Source: Phaffia rhodozyma (taxonomy: Eukaryota > Basidiomycota > Tremellomycetes > Cystofilobasidiales > Mrakiaceae). Taken from it: DNA of 64,000 bases. The translations under genes were made by a program, and so were the position numbers. Below are positions 45,470 to 60,400 of the stretch, piece by piece; positions within the stretch are counted from its first letter, which is position 1, and each line of letters begins with the position of its first letter. The notes below the pieces were generated by a model. That model was not told the DNA's origin. It worked only from the letters and a program-made list of their open reading frames with translations, and searched no databases. The DNA lies in assembly GCA_014706385.1 (NCBI GenBank), contig JACGZH010000008.1, positions 496,001 through 560,000 of the forward strand, in the 5' to 3' direction.

Positions 45470-47105
45470 GGCGGTCGAGGGAAGTCCCTTGGGGAAGCAG
45501 GTGGAACACGAGAGAGTTTGAGAAGGATAGGGATAAGCTACTGAACGTGATTGTGTCTGTGGATATGTAACAGAGGAGACGAGTGTTGAGCCGTGGGAAG
45601 ACTTGGGGCAACGATTCTGGACGAAGAGTACGGGCTGAGCATGATTTTGGGAAAGGGTTCTAGAAAGCCTAGGCAATTGGAGAGCTCGGCTACCCTCATC
45701 GGTTCTTTTCAACCTCTTCTAGTCCCTCTTCCCTTCGTCAACGCAGAACAACAACGCCCATAACGAATACCAAACGACGTAGATCACATCATTCACTTGT
45801 CCTTTTTCAATCTTTCGCTCTCATAGGATCACCTCCCGACCGCTTCTATCATTCCTCATCTCCGCTCTATGTTTCATTGATGGAGGATTGGTAGCTTCTG
45901 TTCACTCTCTTATATAACACGACTTTTAGCTGCCATCTCCGGACCTGTTCTCCTTGTATCTGGTAGTCGAGCTCGATAGAACGAGATCGGTATGCCTGCT
46001 TCACGTATGGTTTCTTCCTACCCCTTCCTTCCCCTCGGATTTATCTGCTCTCCGTTCTCTACCTTCTCTTACCCTTTCAAACTTTCCGTTTGTTTGTTTT
46101 CTTCTCTTCTCATTGTCTTGACCTATCCATCGCTTTCTGTTTGTTCTCTACAGTACTGTCTCTTCTTCTCCTCTTTCTCTACTCTCCGTCCTGTAGTCAC
46201 TTTGACAGCTTCATCTCACGCCAAGTCCCTATTTCTTCACTCTTCGCCGATCAACAGGTCGAGCGGGAGCCGCAAGATTAGGAGGGCTACAGGTCTTCTT
46301 CCCCTTCCACTCCACTCTATCCATCCTATTCCTCGTCCACACCTCGTCCAACATCTCGTCTAACTACCTTTTGTCCTCTCTTATATTTTCCAACATACGT
46401 CGTCCATGTCTGGTCTAAGTTAATCCAGCTTAGATCTCTTCTCGACGACGCTTCTTCTCGTTCGCACCTTAATCGTTACTATTTTCATATTCTCCTCTTT
46501 TCTATTTTCTTCCTCTTTCCGTCTTCGCTTCCAAAGTATACACCAATGTCCGTGTTATCTACCCGCCTTCCTCTCTGCCTCTTCGAACTCAGTCTCGGTC
46601 AGTCGGTTGGTCGGTCTCGCAGATGCTTTACCACGTCTGTCCGACCAATCGTTCTCCCGCATCCTCTCTCCTCTATCCTCTTTTCCCTTCCATTTTGCGA
46701 TTTCAACCGCATCAGCCCATCCCATTCTGATTTCTCTTTCCTTCTTTCTAGTTCTTTGTCACTCGTATCAATGTCGGTTTTTTTTTTCAAAATTCGTGGA
46801 ACCTCTCGTGTTCATATTTAATATGCGACAGCTTTCGGATCAAAAACTAAGGTTCATTAATCAAATCACTCTCTCTCCATAACTTCCGTTCCAAGAGAAC
46901 AGAGATAGAAGTACACAAGCGCACAATATCCATACGTATATTCATCAGTTTTGGTGAAATATACGGTCCGAGAGACGAACCCCCAGAAAAGCAGTAATGT
47001 CAAGACAGTGAGAAGAGAAGAGAAACGGGATGGACAAACCTGAAAGATCGCTCGCCGTTCGTTCACTCTTATCCCTGAGATCGATGAGTGATCATGTTTT
47101 CTCTA
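45470..47105. other. 1.6-kb convergent spacer, no gene recognised
   Basis: This lies between the casein kinase I stop and the stop of the leucine-rich-repeat gene. It is unusually pyrimidine-rich (about 45980-46780), a composition seen elsewhere before plus-strand starts. The open frames there (for example from 46546) are low-complexity and lack known motifs. A small or non-coding transcript cannot be excluded. Confidence 0.45.
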
Positions 47106-49462
47106 TCAGCCAATGGTCATATGAAAGGAAAAAGAATTACGGCGACGGAATACAGGCTGACCTCGACAGGATGTACAGTCTATCTGCGTTAATCTCGGGC
47201 AAGCATCGAGGAGAGTGAACAGCGTCGGCACTGAAGGCTCACAGTCAAGGAACAAGAGACGGAAATTCAGACGAGGGTTTATATGCTCAGGGTACCTTCG
47301 CGCAAGGTCATGTGAATGGGACAGATGTGAAGGGAGGAAATAGAGGCACGAACGTTCTACTCTGGAATGAGCGATATTCAATACTCTCAGATCCGAACAT
47401 CCCAATAGGCAATCACCCACTCGATCCGGAAGTTCACAGGCGGCGAGTACTAAGTGAGTCAGCGTGGACCCTGGAGGGATGAATACTTGTAGATCGTCCA
47501 ATCCAAGGATCGCTCCGGAGAGATCCAGATACTGTTTTTTTTTAGTTAGTTTAATTAAAATAAATATAAATCGTGCGGTGCAGTACAATGCGGTAGATTT
47601 CCGTTTTCACAGAAATCAATCGACGAGGGATTTCGTTCATCCTAAGTATGCGCGACACGATTCGGAAGAGAAAGAGGAGAGAATAGAGAGGCGTCTTACA
47701 TTTAACTTCCTACCAACTTTCTCCAAAAACAGTATCAAGTCCGACCGATCGTCTTCCTCACCGTCGAGAGAAACTCTCTGTCGTCTCTGATGTATTGGAC
47801 CCCTTGTGGTCATCTTTCCGATCAAACACACTTTGCTCAACTGTTTCTCTCTCCTACTATGACCTCTCCCGACATCGCCACTATCGACCAGTTTCTCCAA
47901 GAGTCCTGTTAACGCGCCCAGACTACCGTCTACCAATATGTTGGAATTGACGAGGATTAACGTCTGGAGTGGTGGGGATGCTTGGATGAGTTGATCCACC
48001 AGCGGTGAAGGCCCATCCCACCGAGTAAAAAGTCTCAAGCTGAGTTTCGTCAGATTGGACAGGAACTGAGAAGGTAGAGAGGTGATTGCGTTTTCGCAAT
48101 AACTTATATCGAGAGAGCTGAGTGAGGGTAAATGGGAGAGCAAACGATGAAGTGTCGATCGGGAGAGGTTGAATGAGTTGATCGATCGATCGAGTTTCCC
48201 TCGAAGTTTGAGCTTAGTGAGTCGAAAGAGTGGAATAGGAGAAGCAGAAGTCAAGCTGATGCTGGAGTTGGATTCGGGTGTCGGATAGAGAGTATCCAGT
48301 AGTCTGTTGAAGGATGCATCGGTCTGTCCGACCGGTAACCAAAAGAGGTCATCAACTCTGGAAAAGGAACCCGAGACAGAGCCAAAATCAAGGCTTACCA
48401 TCTTGTCTATCTCCGCTAGTTTTAATTCTTGTAACTCTGTGCATTTCAATAGTAGATTCGCTAGTGAAGGTAGTTTGACATTTGTTTCCGATAGGATGAG
48501 TGTTCTGAGCGTCTTATAATGCGTCCTCTCGATAGCCTTGACGGACACATCTTCAGCTCGAGAGGATCCACTTTGGACGCAGCAAGCAATAGCACATGAA
48601 TATACCAATCCAAAGACAGAAGAAGAATTGGGTATAAACCCTTCATGGGAATTAGATGGATGCATCCAATGGATAAAGCGAGCACTAACCGTAAGCTGAT
48701 ATACTCCAGCGCAGGCATCTTTCTCAGTAAATCTGCAATCGACGTATCCGATACTTGGGGCAGATAGGAGAGAACTAATCTCCTGACATGTTCGTTCGAT
48801 GTTGAAAAAGTAAGAGACCTAAGGGATTTGAGGTTGGAGAGCACTGGGAGAAGGTCCCCACGGAGGACGATCTCATAGCTCGAGAGAAAGTACTTTGAGA
48901 GTTTCGCCCATTCGGTCAGGTGGAATGAGAAGAGGAAGATGTATATTAGTTCTCAGTCAGACCGCAGCAGAACGGGCTCACCCAACTCAAGACGAAAGCA
49001 CACCTGAGAGATCAGATCCTCCTTCAACAGCCCACTCCCACTGTCCAACAACCGTTCCCATACTTTGATGCGTAAATGCTCTGGCAATACATAGAAATAA
49101 TCTGAGGAAGAGATACAAACACGACAGAAAGCGTCTATCAGAGTGTTCTAAACCGCGAGTTTCGAACCATCAAGGTGTAAAGTCGATCACGTACTGGCGA
49201 ACGTCTCTTTGAGGCCACCCCCTTTATAGTCCGGCTCAAACATCATTCGAACGTTTCTCCCAACAACAGCTAGGCAATAAGCCGAGAGATGTTTTACTTC
49301 CCCATGAACTGTTGGGACTCTGAAAGCAGGTCCATGAGCTGAGGCTTGGATCTCGTCTTCGGCCTTGGTTGCCCCGAACGCTATACGTGTTGGTCGGGCT
49401 CTCTTCTTTGTGTGCGATTGTTTCGTCGAGGCATTCGATTGGCTTTTCCGTTTCGGTGGCAT
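47106..49462 (-). CDS. Leucine-rich-repeat protein, function unknown
   Basis: The start MPPKRKSQSNASTKQSHTKK is basic and may be a nuclear localisation signal. GGGLKETFAS and VLPEHLRIKVWERLLDSG (near 49060-49030) could be an F-box-like helix. Leucine-rich repeats follow: LKSLRSLTFSTSNEHVRRLV, ALEYISLR, YKTLRTLILSETNVKLPSLA, LFRLTKLKLRGKLDRSINSF, LPSLSSLDISYCENAITSLP and LTHLVLAACELPDRVGDCLL. A final exon, found through a CTTCAG acceptor (about 47240), reads LPTLFTLLDACPRLTQIDC and ends at 47106. About 650 residues. Repeats of this kind occur in F-box/LRR ubiquitin-ligase adaptors and in Rad7-like proteins; I cannot choose between them. Splice joints near 48670 and 47700 are approximate. Confidence 0.65.
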
Positions 49463-49981
49463 TGGTTTTCATATAGGGGCGCGGAAGATACTAAGCTCTC
49501 GATGCTGCAACGATTCTCTATGACAGTGGTCAGTTTTCAAGGAGAAGATTATTGATCGTACAGAACAAAACCAAAAAGAAGGTCGATGTTTGAGGAAACG
49601 CGTCATAATGTTTAGTTCAAATTTCTCGCTCGGAGATTTACATGCCAGATGTTTAGAGATGCATCGGATGACTACATCTTTGGCAACTGCACCTGGTCTG
49701 TGGATGATGTCTAGTTCTCATATTCACGGAAGACGATACACTCAGTCTGACACTACTCCGAACTCTTATAATGTGTCGTGTTCAGATCAGTTAGTGACTA
49801 CTCTGCGTGACTGAGACAAAATCTCATGACTCGTCAGAATACAAAGACGGAAGGCAAGCAGAACCAAGAAACGTCCAAAAAAACTGAAGGCCGAACAAAA
49901 AAAAAAAAAAAAAAAGGCAGGCTGTGCCAGATAATAGAGGAAAAAGGAAAACCATCACATAACATCCAACACATCAACCAT
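49463..49981. other. Spacer of 519 bp with a poly-A run
   Basis: The promoter side of the LRR gene and the 3' flank of EF-2 (both minus strand). A run of about 17 A lies at 49899-49915. No gene is recognised. Confidence 0.5.
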
Positions 49982-53158
<3,177 letters not shown>

Positions 53159-53722
53159 CTCTCAACTCTGCCAAATGCAAGATCCTAAAAACAGAAGAGA
53201 CGGTCTATCCATACATTTTGAAAGATTGCGGAAGGGAGGGGAGAAGGTTGGAAAGATAGAGGGACCCGATGGATAGAGAGAAGAGAGAAAAGGACCTCGA
53301 CGACCTTTTTTCTTCTTCTTCGCCAGTGCAAAAAAAAATGAATTGTTTAGGGTCAATCTGATGGACTTGGTAAATGTGGCGAAAATCGGCCGGCGTAAAC
53401 TTTCGGCCCCAGTCTTGCTTGTATGGATCACGTATGTCTCATGTGTCTGTGCAGTGTTAAGCTTGAAAGCTAGGGTGCAGATGAGAATGCAGTGATCTTA
53501 TCAAAGAATTATACAGATCATCAGGTGTGGGAGTCGTTGGACGATGACAAGCTTCGTTTGGACATGTGCCTTTGAATAGATGAGGGCACAGAATAATAGA
53601 GAACTAAAGGGTATAACCATGTAGGTAACGAAAACTAGAGAGGAGTGACATGGAGCCGCACGCAGAGATTCTCTTTGAACTGGTCAAGACCAGTTGAGAC
53701 TATAAGGGGTACGTGTGGAATA
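53159..53722. other. Spacer of 564 bp, EF-2 promoter side and ATG12 3' flank
   Basis: It includes C/T-rich tracts on the minus strand (about 53215-53340) that suit a strong promoter or leader for EF-2. No gene is recognised. Confidence 0.5.
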
Positions 53723-54601
53723 TTATCCCCAAGCTTGGGTAGTGCTGAAAGAAAACGAGGTAAGGAAGAATCACCTCTAATTTAGCTGCGTTCGTGAGCC
53801 AATATTTAGAGGCTAGTACAAGCACAGACATACCTGTAGTTGACAATCAGATGCCCCTCTGTCGAGAAACACTGTGTTGTGGATGCAGAAAGAAAGTCGG
53901 TGAGCTACAATCTTGTGAGGGCCTTCCCCATTCGACGAAGGCTCACTTTAAATAAGTTCGAGACCGTATCGTCCGGTGCGGGTGAGAACGATGAGTTGAT
54001 ATACGTAAACTGAAAGGGCGTGTCACCATAATGAGGCGAATCAGTTCAATTTTTCTGGTCGGTTACCCTACTAGAAGACTCACTAGTGGATCGTTAGGTT
54101 TCCAATTCAGCTCCTTCCTCAGAAATTGAATGACGGCCTGCCCGTCCAAGCACAGACAAACATAGAGAAACCAACAGCCAAGCGAGTCAGTTCTCTTTCT
54201 TCAAGATAGATATCAGATCGATGAGCCCTTACCTGGAACCGGTTGCTTCCAGTGATCTTGTAGAAATTCTGTTTCATGATCGGTGCCGATCCTACCGCCT
54301 TGAACCTCACGACCACTGATCTCCTCGAATCAGGCAACAGATCAATCAAGCGAATCCTCAAAAGGTCAATATCAGCGCGACGAGTCACTGTACAGGACTT
54401 GATTCATGTGGAAAACGATTCTGTCCGCGAACCTTTACTACCATCCCTCTTCTTGTACTCCTCCAAAGCGATCCGTCCTGGAGTTCCATCCGGAGCGCCG
54501 GCTTGAGCACCAGGTAGAGGCGAGCTGGCCGTAGGTATAGACCAGGGCGTCGGAGAGGGCGATAGAAGCGATCTTTGAGATGTGTCTGGAAACGATGACA
54601 T
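53723..54601 (-). CDS. ATG12: Ubiquitin-like autophagy protein ATG12
   Basis: Ubiquitin-like modifier conjugated to ATG5, forming the E3-like complex that lipidates ATG8. The start MSSFPDTSQRSLLSPSPTPW opens a disordered N-terminal region. The conserved domain follows over four exons: VVVRFKAVGSAPIMKQNFYK (about 54325-54265), ITGSNRFQ, AVIQFLRKELNWKPNDPL, FTYINSSFSPAPDDTVSNLF and KCFSTEGHLIVNY. The last intron (about 53835-53742) has a TTTCAG acceptor and leads to STTQAWG with the stop at 53723. The C-terminal Trp-Gly is exactly what conjugation needs, so the splice is well supported. The ATG at 54601 is 271 bp from the divergent VPS29 start. Confidence 0.95.
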
Positions 54602-54872
54602 TCTCTCTAGCCTTTCCTTCTACTTCTGCTTCTGCTTCTGCTTCTGCTTCTTCTCTTGAGATTTTGATTCGTGTGCAAGAGGATGTCGAGGTTGCTGCTG
54701 ATGATTCTACGGGAACGTTAGATGTAGAAAGGTGATGAGATGGTGGAAGAGCACGAAAGCTGTGCAATAAACGATTCGATAAGCCATCAGACTACAGATC
54801 AGAGAACACATCTTCAATATCCTCTCACATTCGACACCCTCCGAGCCTTCTCTCTTCGATAAATAGAAAACC
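54602..54872. promoter_or_regulatory. Short bidirectional promoter, ATG12 / VPS29, with hexanucleotide repeat
   Basis: This 271-bp spacer lies between divergent starts. A CTTCTG repeat (about five copies, 54619-54650) lies just upstream of the ATG12 start, probably in its 5' UTR. A minus-strand frame through it reads as alternating Glu-Ala and is ignored. Confidence 0.55.
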
Positions 54873-56107
54873 ATGCTCGTTCTTATAATCGGGGATCTTC
54901 ATATCCCGGACAGAGCAGGTGACTTGCCAGCCAAGTTCAAGAGGTTGCTTGTCAGTCTTTCCTCCTTTCCATATCTATCGCACATCTTTCTGCCCTCTCA
55001 TCTCTGGTTCGGGTCTGACCGTTCGTCTGAACCGCGTACTTGCTTGAACGAAACAGGTGCCAGGCAAGTCCTTTTCTTATCCGTGTTTCAACCTGGCGGA
55101 CTGAAAGTTGATCGGTTGCTATCTATTTGACGCTGTCTTCTAAAAGGGAAAATACAGCAGATCATCTGTACAGGAAATGTTTGCGACAAGGAGACGTATG
55201 AGTATCTGCGGTCGATAGCACCGGCTGTGAATGTTGTTCGAGGAGATTGTGATGAGGTAAGAAACCGCTGCCAGTCATCATTTTTGCCGAAGTCTGTTCT
55301 TCTCTTGGATGACTTGTTTGCTCGAAACTGATGAATGAGGTTGCCTTTTCTCAGAATGTGCATTACCCGCTCTCGTTAACAATTCCCTGTCCGCCCTCAC
55401 TTCGGATAGGGGTTCTCGGCGGTCAACAGGTCATTCCTCCAGGAGATCATGATGCGCTCGCTGGACTAGCTAGAGGAATGGATGTCGATGTGTTGGTCAC
55501 CGGGGGAACGCACAAGTTTGAAAGCTTCGAGTCGGAGGGCAGATTCTTCATCAACCCTGGTATGTTTCCTCTCTTTGTCCCGGACTGTGTAGCTTTCGAA
55601 GAGAGATTTTCTTTTCTACCCCGGCTAAACAGGATTCTTCCGGTATATATCACGATCCGGCCTTGTGGATGAACAGGTTCGGCTAGTGGAGCGTGGTCTG
55701 GTCTCCGACCTGGGTAAGAATTCATCGCCACTCCGTTTTCCCTTAACGTCTTGTCTACTCTTGGCCTAATACATGCGTGTATGATCCGAATGGCTTGTTA
55801 ATGCAGAGAAAAGACAGTCCCGTCCTTTGCTCTGATGGACATCCAAGGACCTCAAGTAGTGACCTACGTGTATTCACTCGTCGGAGGAGAGGTATGATGT
55901 CGTTCTCTCTCTCGCTCTCTCCACTGCTCTTGAGTAGATATAATGGATGTTGATGGCTGACATGATGTACTTCTGACCGACATATGACTGACTCTCTAGG
56001 TGAAAGTTGAAAAGGTCGAGTACCGGAAATCAATCGAGGAGATGACAGGAGGAGGAGGGTCGATCAATATGAGTGGTCTAGGCATCAAGTCGGGCGGGAC
56101 GTGGTGA
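54873..56107 (+). CDS. VPS29: Retromer subunit VPS29
   Basis: Scaffold subunit of the retromer coat, with a phosphoesterase fold that binds VPS35. The start [20 protein letters not shown] matches the family opening, GDLHIP included. Exons then give KFKRLL, VPGK(I)[106 protein letters not shown] and [20 protein letters not shown]. The tail extends a little beyond the usual end and closes IKSGGTW at 56107. About 210 residues, five introns. The metal-site segments HGHQ and GHTH of other family members appear here as GGQQ and GGTH. VPS29 is generally not an active enzyme, so the scaffold role can remain. Confidence 0.93.
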
Positions 56108-57452
56108 TTGATTCTTATTCTCTTTGGATTTTTTCTTTTCTCGATGAACGTTTATCTCTTACTGTCCTCCAAAGTGTGTATGGTTGGGTGTCTTGAATGG
56201 ATGTAATGCATCGCAGAGGCATCTTGGGGCTTCTTTTGTTAAAATCTCTTAACGGTTCCATGTCCTCAGACTAACCAACACACGGTATATCCAGAGTCGC
56301 TGAAACATATAGCCGAGATGTAAATACAAACCAATGCCAAAACTTCATATATCCGACGGTGTACACTACACATTCTCATATCCACCGTTAACTTACTCAA
56401 CATGAGTATAGTCGACATTTACGACGTGATATGCACCGCGATCACTTACATACGTTCCATCAATATAAGCTTCCGTGTGCCACCCGTCGAACTCTATATC
56501 ACGTTGAGATAACCAGACAGAAAAACAAAGCAGATGTCAGTTAAACCGTTCTACTCATGAGAGTATGTATCTAAAAAGGGTGTATGAAGTTTAACATCAG
56601 GGCTGGACGAAACACCAAAAAAAAAAAAAAAAAAAAAAAAGGAATAGGGAAGTTCTCTCAGTTTCGCCTTTGATTCCCCTCGAGCACCCTGCGATCTCGC
56701 CTTCCGACATGCACACTCTTTATAAATCTCAAGTACCAAGCCCGTTCTCCTCTCTCAGTTTAAGAAGAAAAGAGAAGTGCTCGAAATTGAGAAAAACATA
56801 GAAGAAACAAGTGGGAAGGGGATATTTTGAGCGGTGCTTCTTGGTTTCGTTCATGAAACGGATTACTAGTCATTCTCGCTCATTGAGAACTCCCTTCTTC
56901 TTTTATTCTTCTTATTTCTCTTGTCCTTCCCATGTTGATCGATGTAGAGCAAACGACGGATAAGAAATACTGACGATCAGATGGATAGAAGGATGAACGA
57001 TTGAAAGGGAAAAGACCATCAAGAACAACACAGAGAAATAATGTAGGATTTGACGTAACCCTAGCGTAAAAGATATGAGACCAGTCGTCTTGGAAGCTTC
57101 CTCTGCCTTTCCTATGTAGCAAGGCGCACACGATGCATTCTAAGCCACCAAGCTTCTGTACCCTTCGATGGTTCAACACCTGCCTGTCCGACCCGTACGA
57201 GCCAAAAGAACATGCTGGTGCTCATTGTTGGTGTTGTTGTCGCTGCTGCTAACGGTTGGTTACGTACGCCGTAGTCTTGCGTAACCAGATGACTTGGCCG
57301 GGCTGTGGTGAACGTCAATCTCATCTCCTATCGCCTTTTTCGCTTCGTCTGCCTTCCTCTTTCCTTTCGTCCATCGAGCTGTTGCAATTTAGGATACAAA
57401 CAGCAGACACACAACGACTTGTTAAATCCCTCCGGAGAGTTTTGTCTCAATA
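56108..57452. other. 1.3-kb spacer with poly-A run and weak exon-like segments
   Basis: This lies between the VPS29 stop and the SLA2 start. It has a 24-base A run at 56617-56640. On the minus strand, 56495-56395 reads FDGWHTEAYIDGTYVSDRGA followed by YHVVNVDYTHVE and a stop, which looks like a final exon. On the plus strand, 56403-56505 is open too. I could not build a gene on either strand. The right third is probably the SLA2 promoter and leader. Confidence 0.4.
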
Positions 57453-60400
57453 ATGTCCTACGGTCGCCGTACTCCTCAGAATCAAGACGGCAGAGTCGCC
57501 GGGTACGTTACCTTCCCGTTCTTGATCTCATCAATTCCATCTCTTGTATCTTCTCCATATATCTCGTCCCTCGTCTCTCGCTGTCTACAATCTCTTCAAT
57601 CATTCTCTCCTCGAGTTGATGATTTAAAGCGTTATTCTGTCGTCCCTCTAATACACGAACAAACAAACAAAACAGATACGAAGATGATTATGAGCAAGAC
57701 GAAAGACGAATCAGAGCTATAGTTCATCAGCCCACCCGGCCGGTCGATAAAGACAAGAGCGAGATCGAGCTCTCGGTCCACATCAAGAAGGCCACAAGCG
57801 CAGAAGAGACTGCTCCCAAGCAAAAACACGTCCGAAGTTAGTCGTCTTTTCCTTGTCTCAATCTTGGATCCTCCTTGAAACCGTCAGACGGACTCTCTGG
57901 ACGTGTCGCATGCGGTCGCGTCGACAGAGGAAACACGCCATTCTCCTACAACGGATGTATCTGATCAGAAGAGCTCATCCTTGGCTTTTTCTCTACTGTA
58001 TCCCTTCCGCGCTCGGATTATAGAATGTATCGTGTATACCTGGGACTACCAAACTTCTATTCCTGTCTGGAATGGAATCAGAGTTCAGCCTGTGTTGACG
58101 GATGAGGTGATGACGTTTAAGGCGTTGATCATCGTCCACAAGTTGCTCCAGGAAGGCCACCCTGTTGTACGTCTCTTCCTTCTGTTTGTATTCCTTCAGA
58201 ACTAAGTTTCTGCTGTCGGTAGTAGCTGAGCTCAGTTGTTTGACTGATGGTTTCTAGACGCTGAAAGATGCTCATCAACAAACCGGATGGCTCGACACGT
58301 GCGGAAGAACGGTCTCTTCGGATGGAGCGAAAGGTATGTGCGACCGTTGTGGATGATTCTCTTCTCTCTACATCTGTTTTCCTATCGTGCTGAATCTTCA
58401 TTCCTCAAACAGGATATGGAACACTCATCCGCGCCTATGTTCAGTTCCTTCTTTCCAAACTTCGGTTCCACCGACATCACGTAGACTTCAATGGATTGTT
58501 CGAGTACGAGGAGTATGTAACACTTCGGGGAATCGATGATCCCAATGAAGGGTACGCGTTTTCTTACCTTTTTACACGAACCTAGGTATTCAAAGCCTGC
58601 GTGTAAATTGCCATACTCACCACCTCAATCTGGATAATCTTCTAACAGATACGAAACCATCACCGATTTGATGACTCTTCAAGATCAAATCGACTCGTTC
58701 CAAAAGCTAACGTTTGCCCACTTTAGAGGCTCCGCCAACAACGAATGCAAGATTTCTTCCTTAGTTCCTCTCGTCAAGGAGAGTTATGGTATCTACCGAT
58801 TCATAACTAGCATGATGCGAGCTATGCACCGACGTTCGTTCCATTCTCCTATTCTTTTCTAATCGTTGTCATCATGATCTTTGGATCGTGGATTCTACAT
58901 GATGCTGATTTTTAAGTACCTTTCCCCCTCTTCTTTTCTTGCCTTTTCCTTTCTTGTGCTGGACCGCTTGGTTGACTGCACACAGGAACGGAATCGATGG
59001 ATGCGCTAGAGCCTCTAAAGGCAAGATACAATGCTCAGCACTACAACTTGAGAAAGTTCTACTACGAGTGCTCGAACCTAAAATATCTGACCGGATTGAT
59101 CAACGTACCCAAGCTTGGTCAGGTGAGTCTAGGGCCTCAAGCTATCGCCCTTCTCCTTGATGCCAATCAGAATAGAACATACGCTGAATCACCCGGCTTC
59201 TTCTGATCTCCTGTGATCCCGAACGGGAAAAAAAGGAACCTCCGAACTTGGCTGAATCTGGCAACGCGCCGGACCTCCCCGATCGACCTCGAACAGCCGC
59301 TCCAAAACCGGCGACGCCTGCACCCCCTCCTGCTCCTACCCCTTCTCTGCTCGATGCGACCAATGCGGATATCGAAGAACAAAAACGAATGTTGAACGAG
59401 TACGAAGCCAAGCAAAAGAAATTGGTAGCTGAGCGAGAGGCAGCCCAGCGACGACAACAGGACGAGGCCGCCCGGTTGGAGAGGGAACATGCGGAACAGC
59501 TGAGAGTCCAGCAGGAGAATGAGAGAAGGCAACAAGAGGAACTGCTAAGGCAGCAGCAAATGCAGCAACAGATGCAGTTCCAACAGATGGACCAGGGCAG
59601 AGGTCAACAGCTCGAGATGGAGTTGCTTGGAATGAGAGGTCAATATGAAAGAGACCAGATGATGTTGGAGCAGTACGATAGGGTTCGTCTTTTCAATCCA
59701 CGTCTTTCTCTATGTTTTGTACGAGGCACTGATCCGGATTTCCAACAAACGCATCTGATGTTGTTCCTTGCACGATTATACCTCATAGCGAGTCAAAGCG
59801 CTGGAGACCGAACTTGGTATGGTCTCTGCCAATGTTGGAGCTCAACTTCAATCGAAGGACGACCTGATTGCACAACTTCAACGACAAGTCGAAGAGTGGA
59901 AGAATAAATACCAGGCGCTCGCCAAATTGTACTCTCAACTCCGAGGAGAACACCTCGAGCTACTCAACAAGTCTAAAGGAATGCAGCTTCGAGCCAACTC
60001 GGCTCAGGAGGCGGTCGATAAGATGGAGCGAATGGAGAGAGATGTTAAGGCAAAGAACTTGGAGCTGGCTGATATGATCAGAGAGCGAGATCGAAGTCGA
60101 TTCGACATTGATCGAGTCAAATCTGTTAGTCCCCTTCTCTGTCTCTCTTGGTGTTCAAATACCTCTTTAATTTTTCTCTCTGATCACTGTCTCCACCATC
60201 TATTTGCGGGCCGAACAGAGCCACAAGGAAGAGATCGATCGACTCAAGCGAGACCTTCAGTTTGCCAATGAAAGAGCGGACGATGCATCTCGAAACAAGT
60301 CCGCCGACACATCCTCGTTGATCGCAAAGTACAACCGACAGCTAAACGAGTTGGAGGATTCATTGAAGTCGAAGCAGATTCAGATCGACGATCTCCTCAG

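Noticed and set aside
46546..46821. Plus-strand frame MSVLSTRLPLCLFELSLGQS and overlapping frames
   Set aside because: The sequence is low-complexity C/T-rich, with no domain and no splice partners.
56617..56640. Poly-A run as a possible retroposon tail
   Set aside because: No target-site duplication, no intronless gene copy and no reverse-transcriptase-like frame lies next to it. The 17-base A run near 49900 was rejected for the same reasons.
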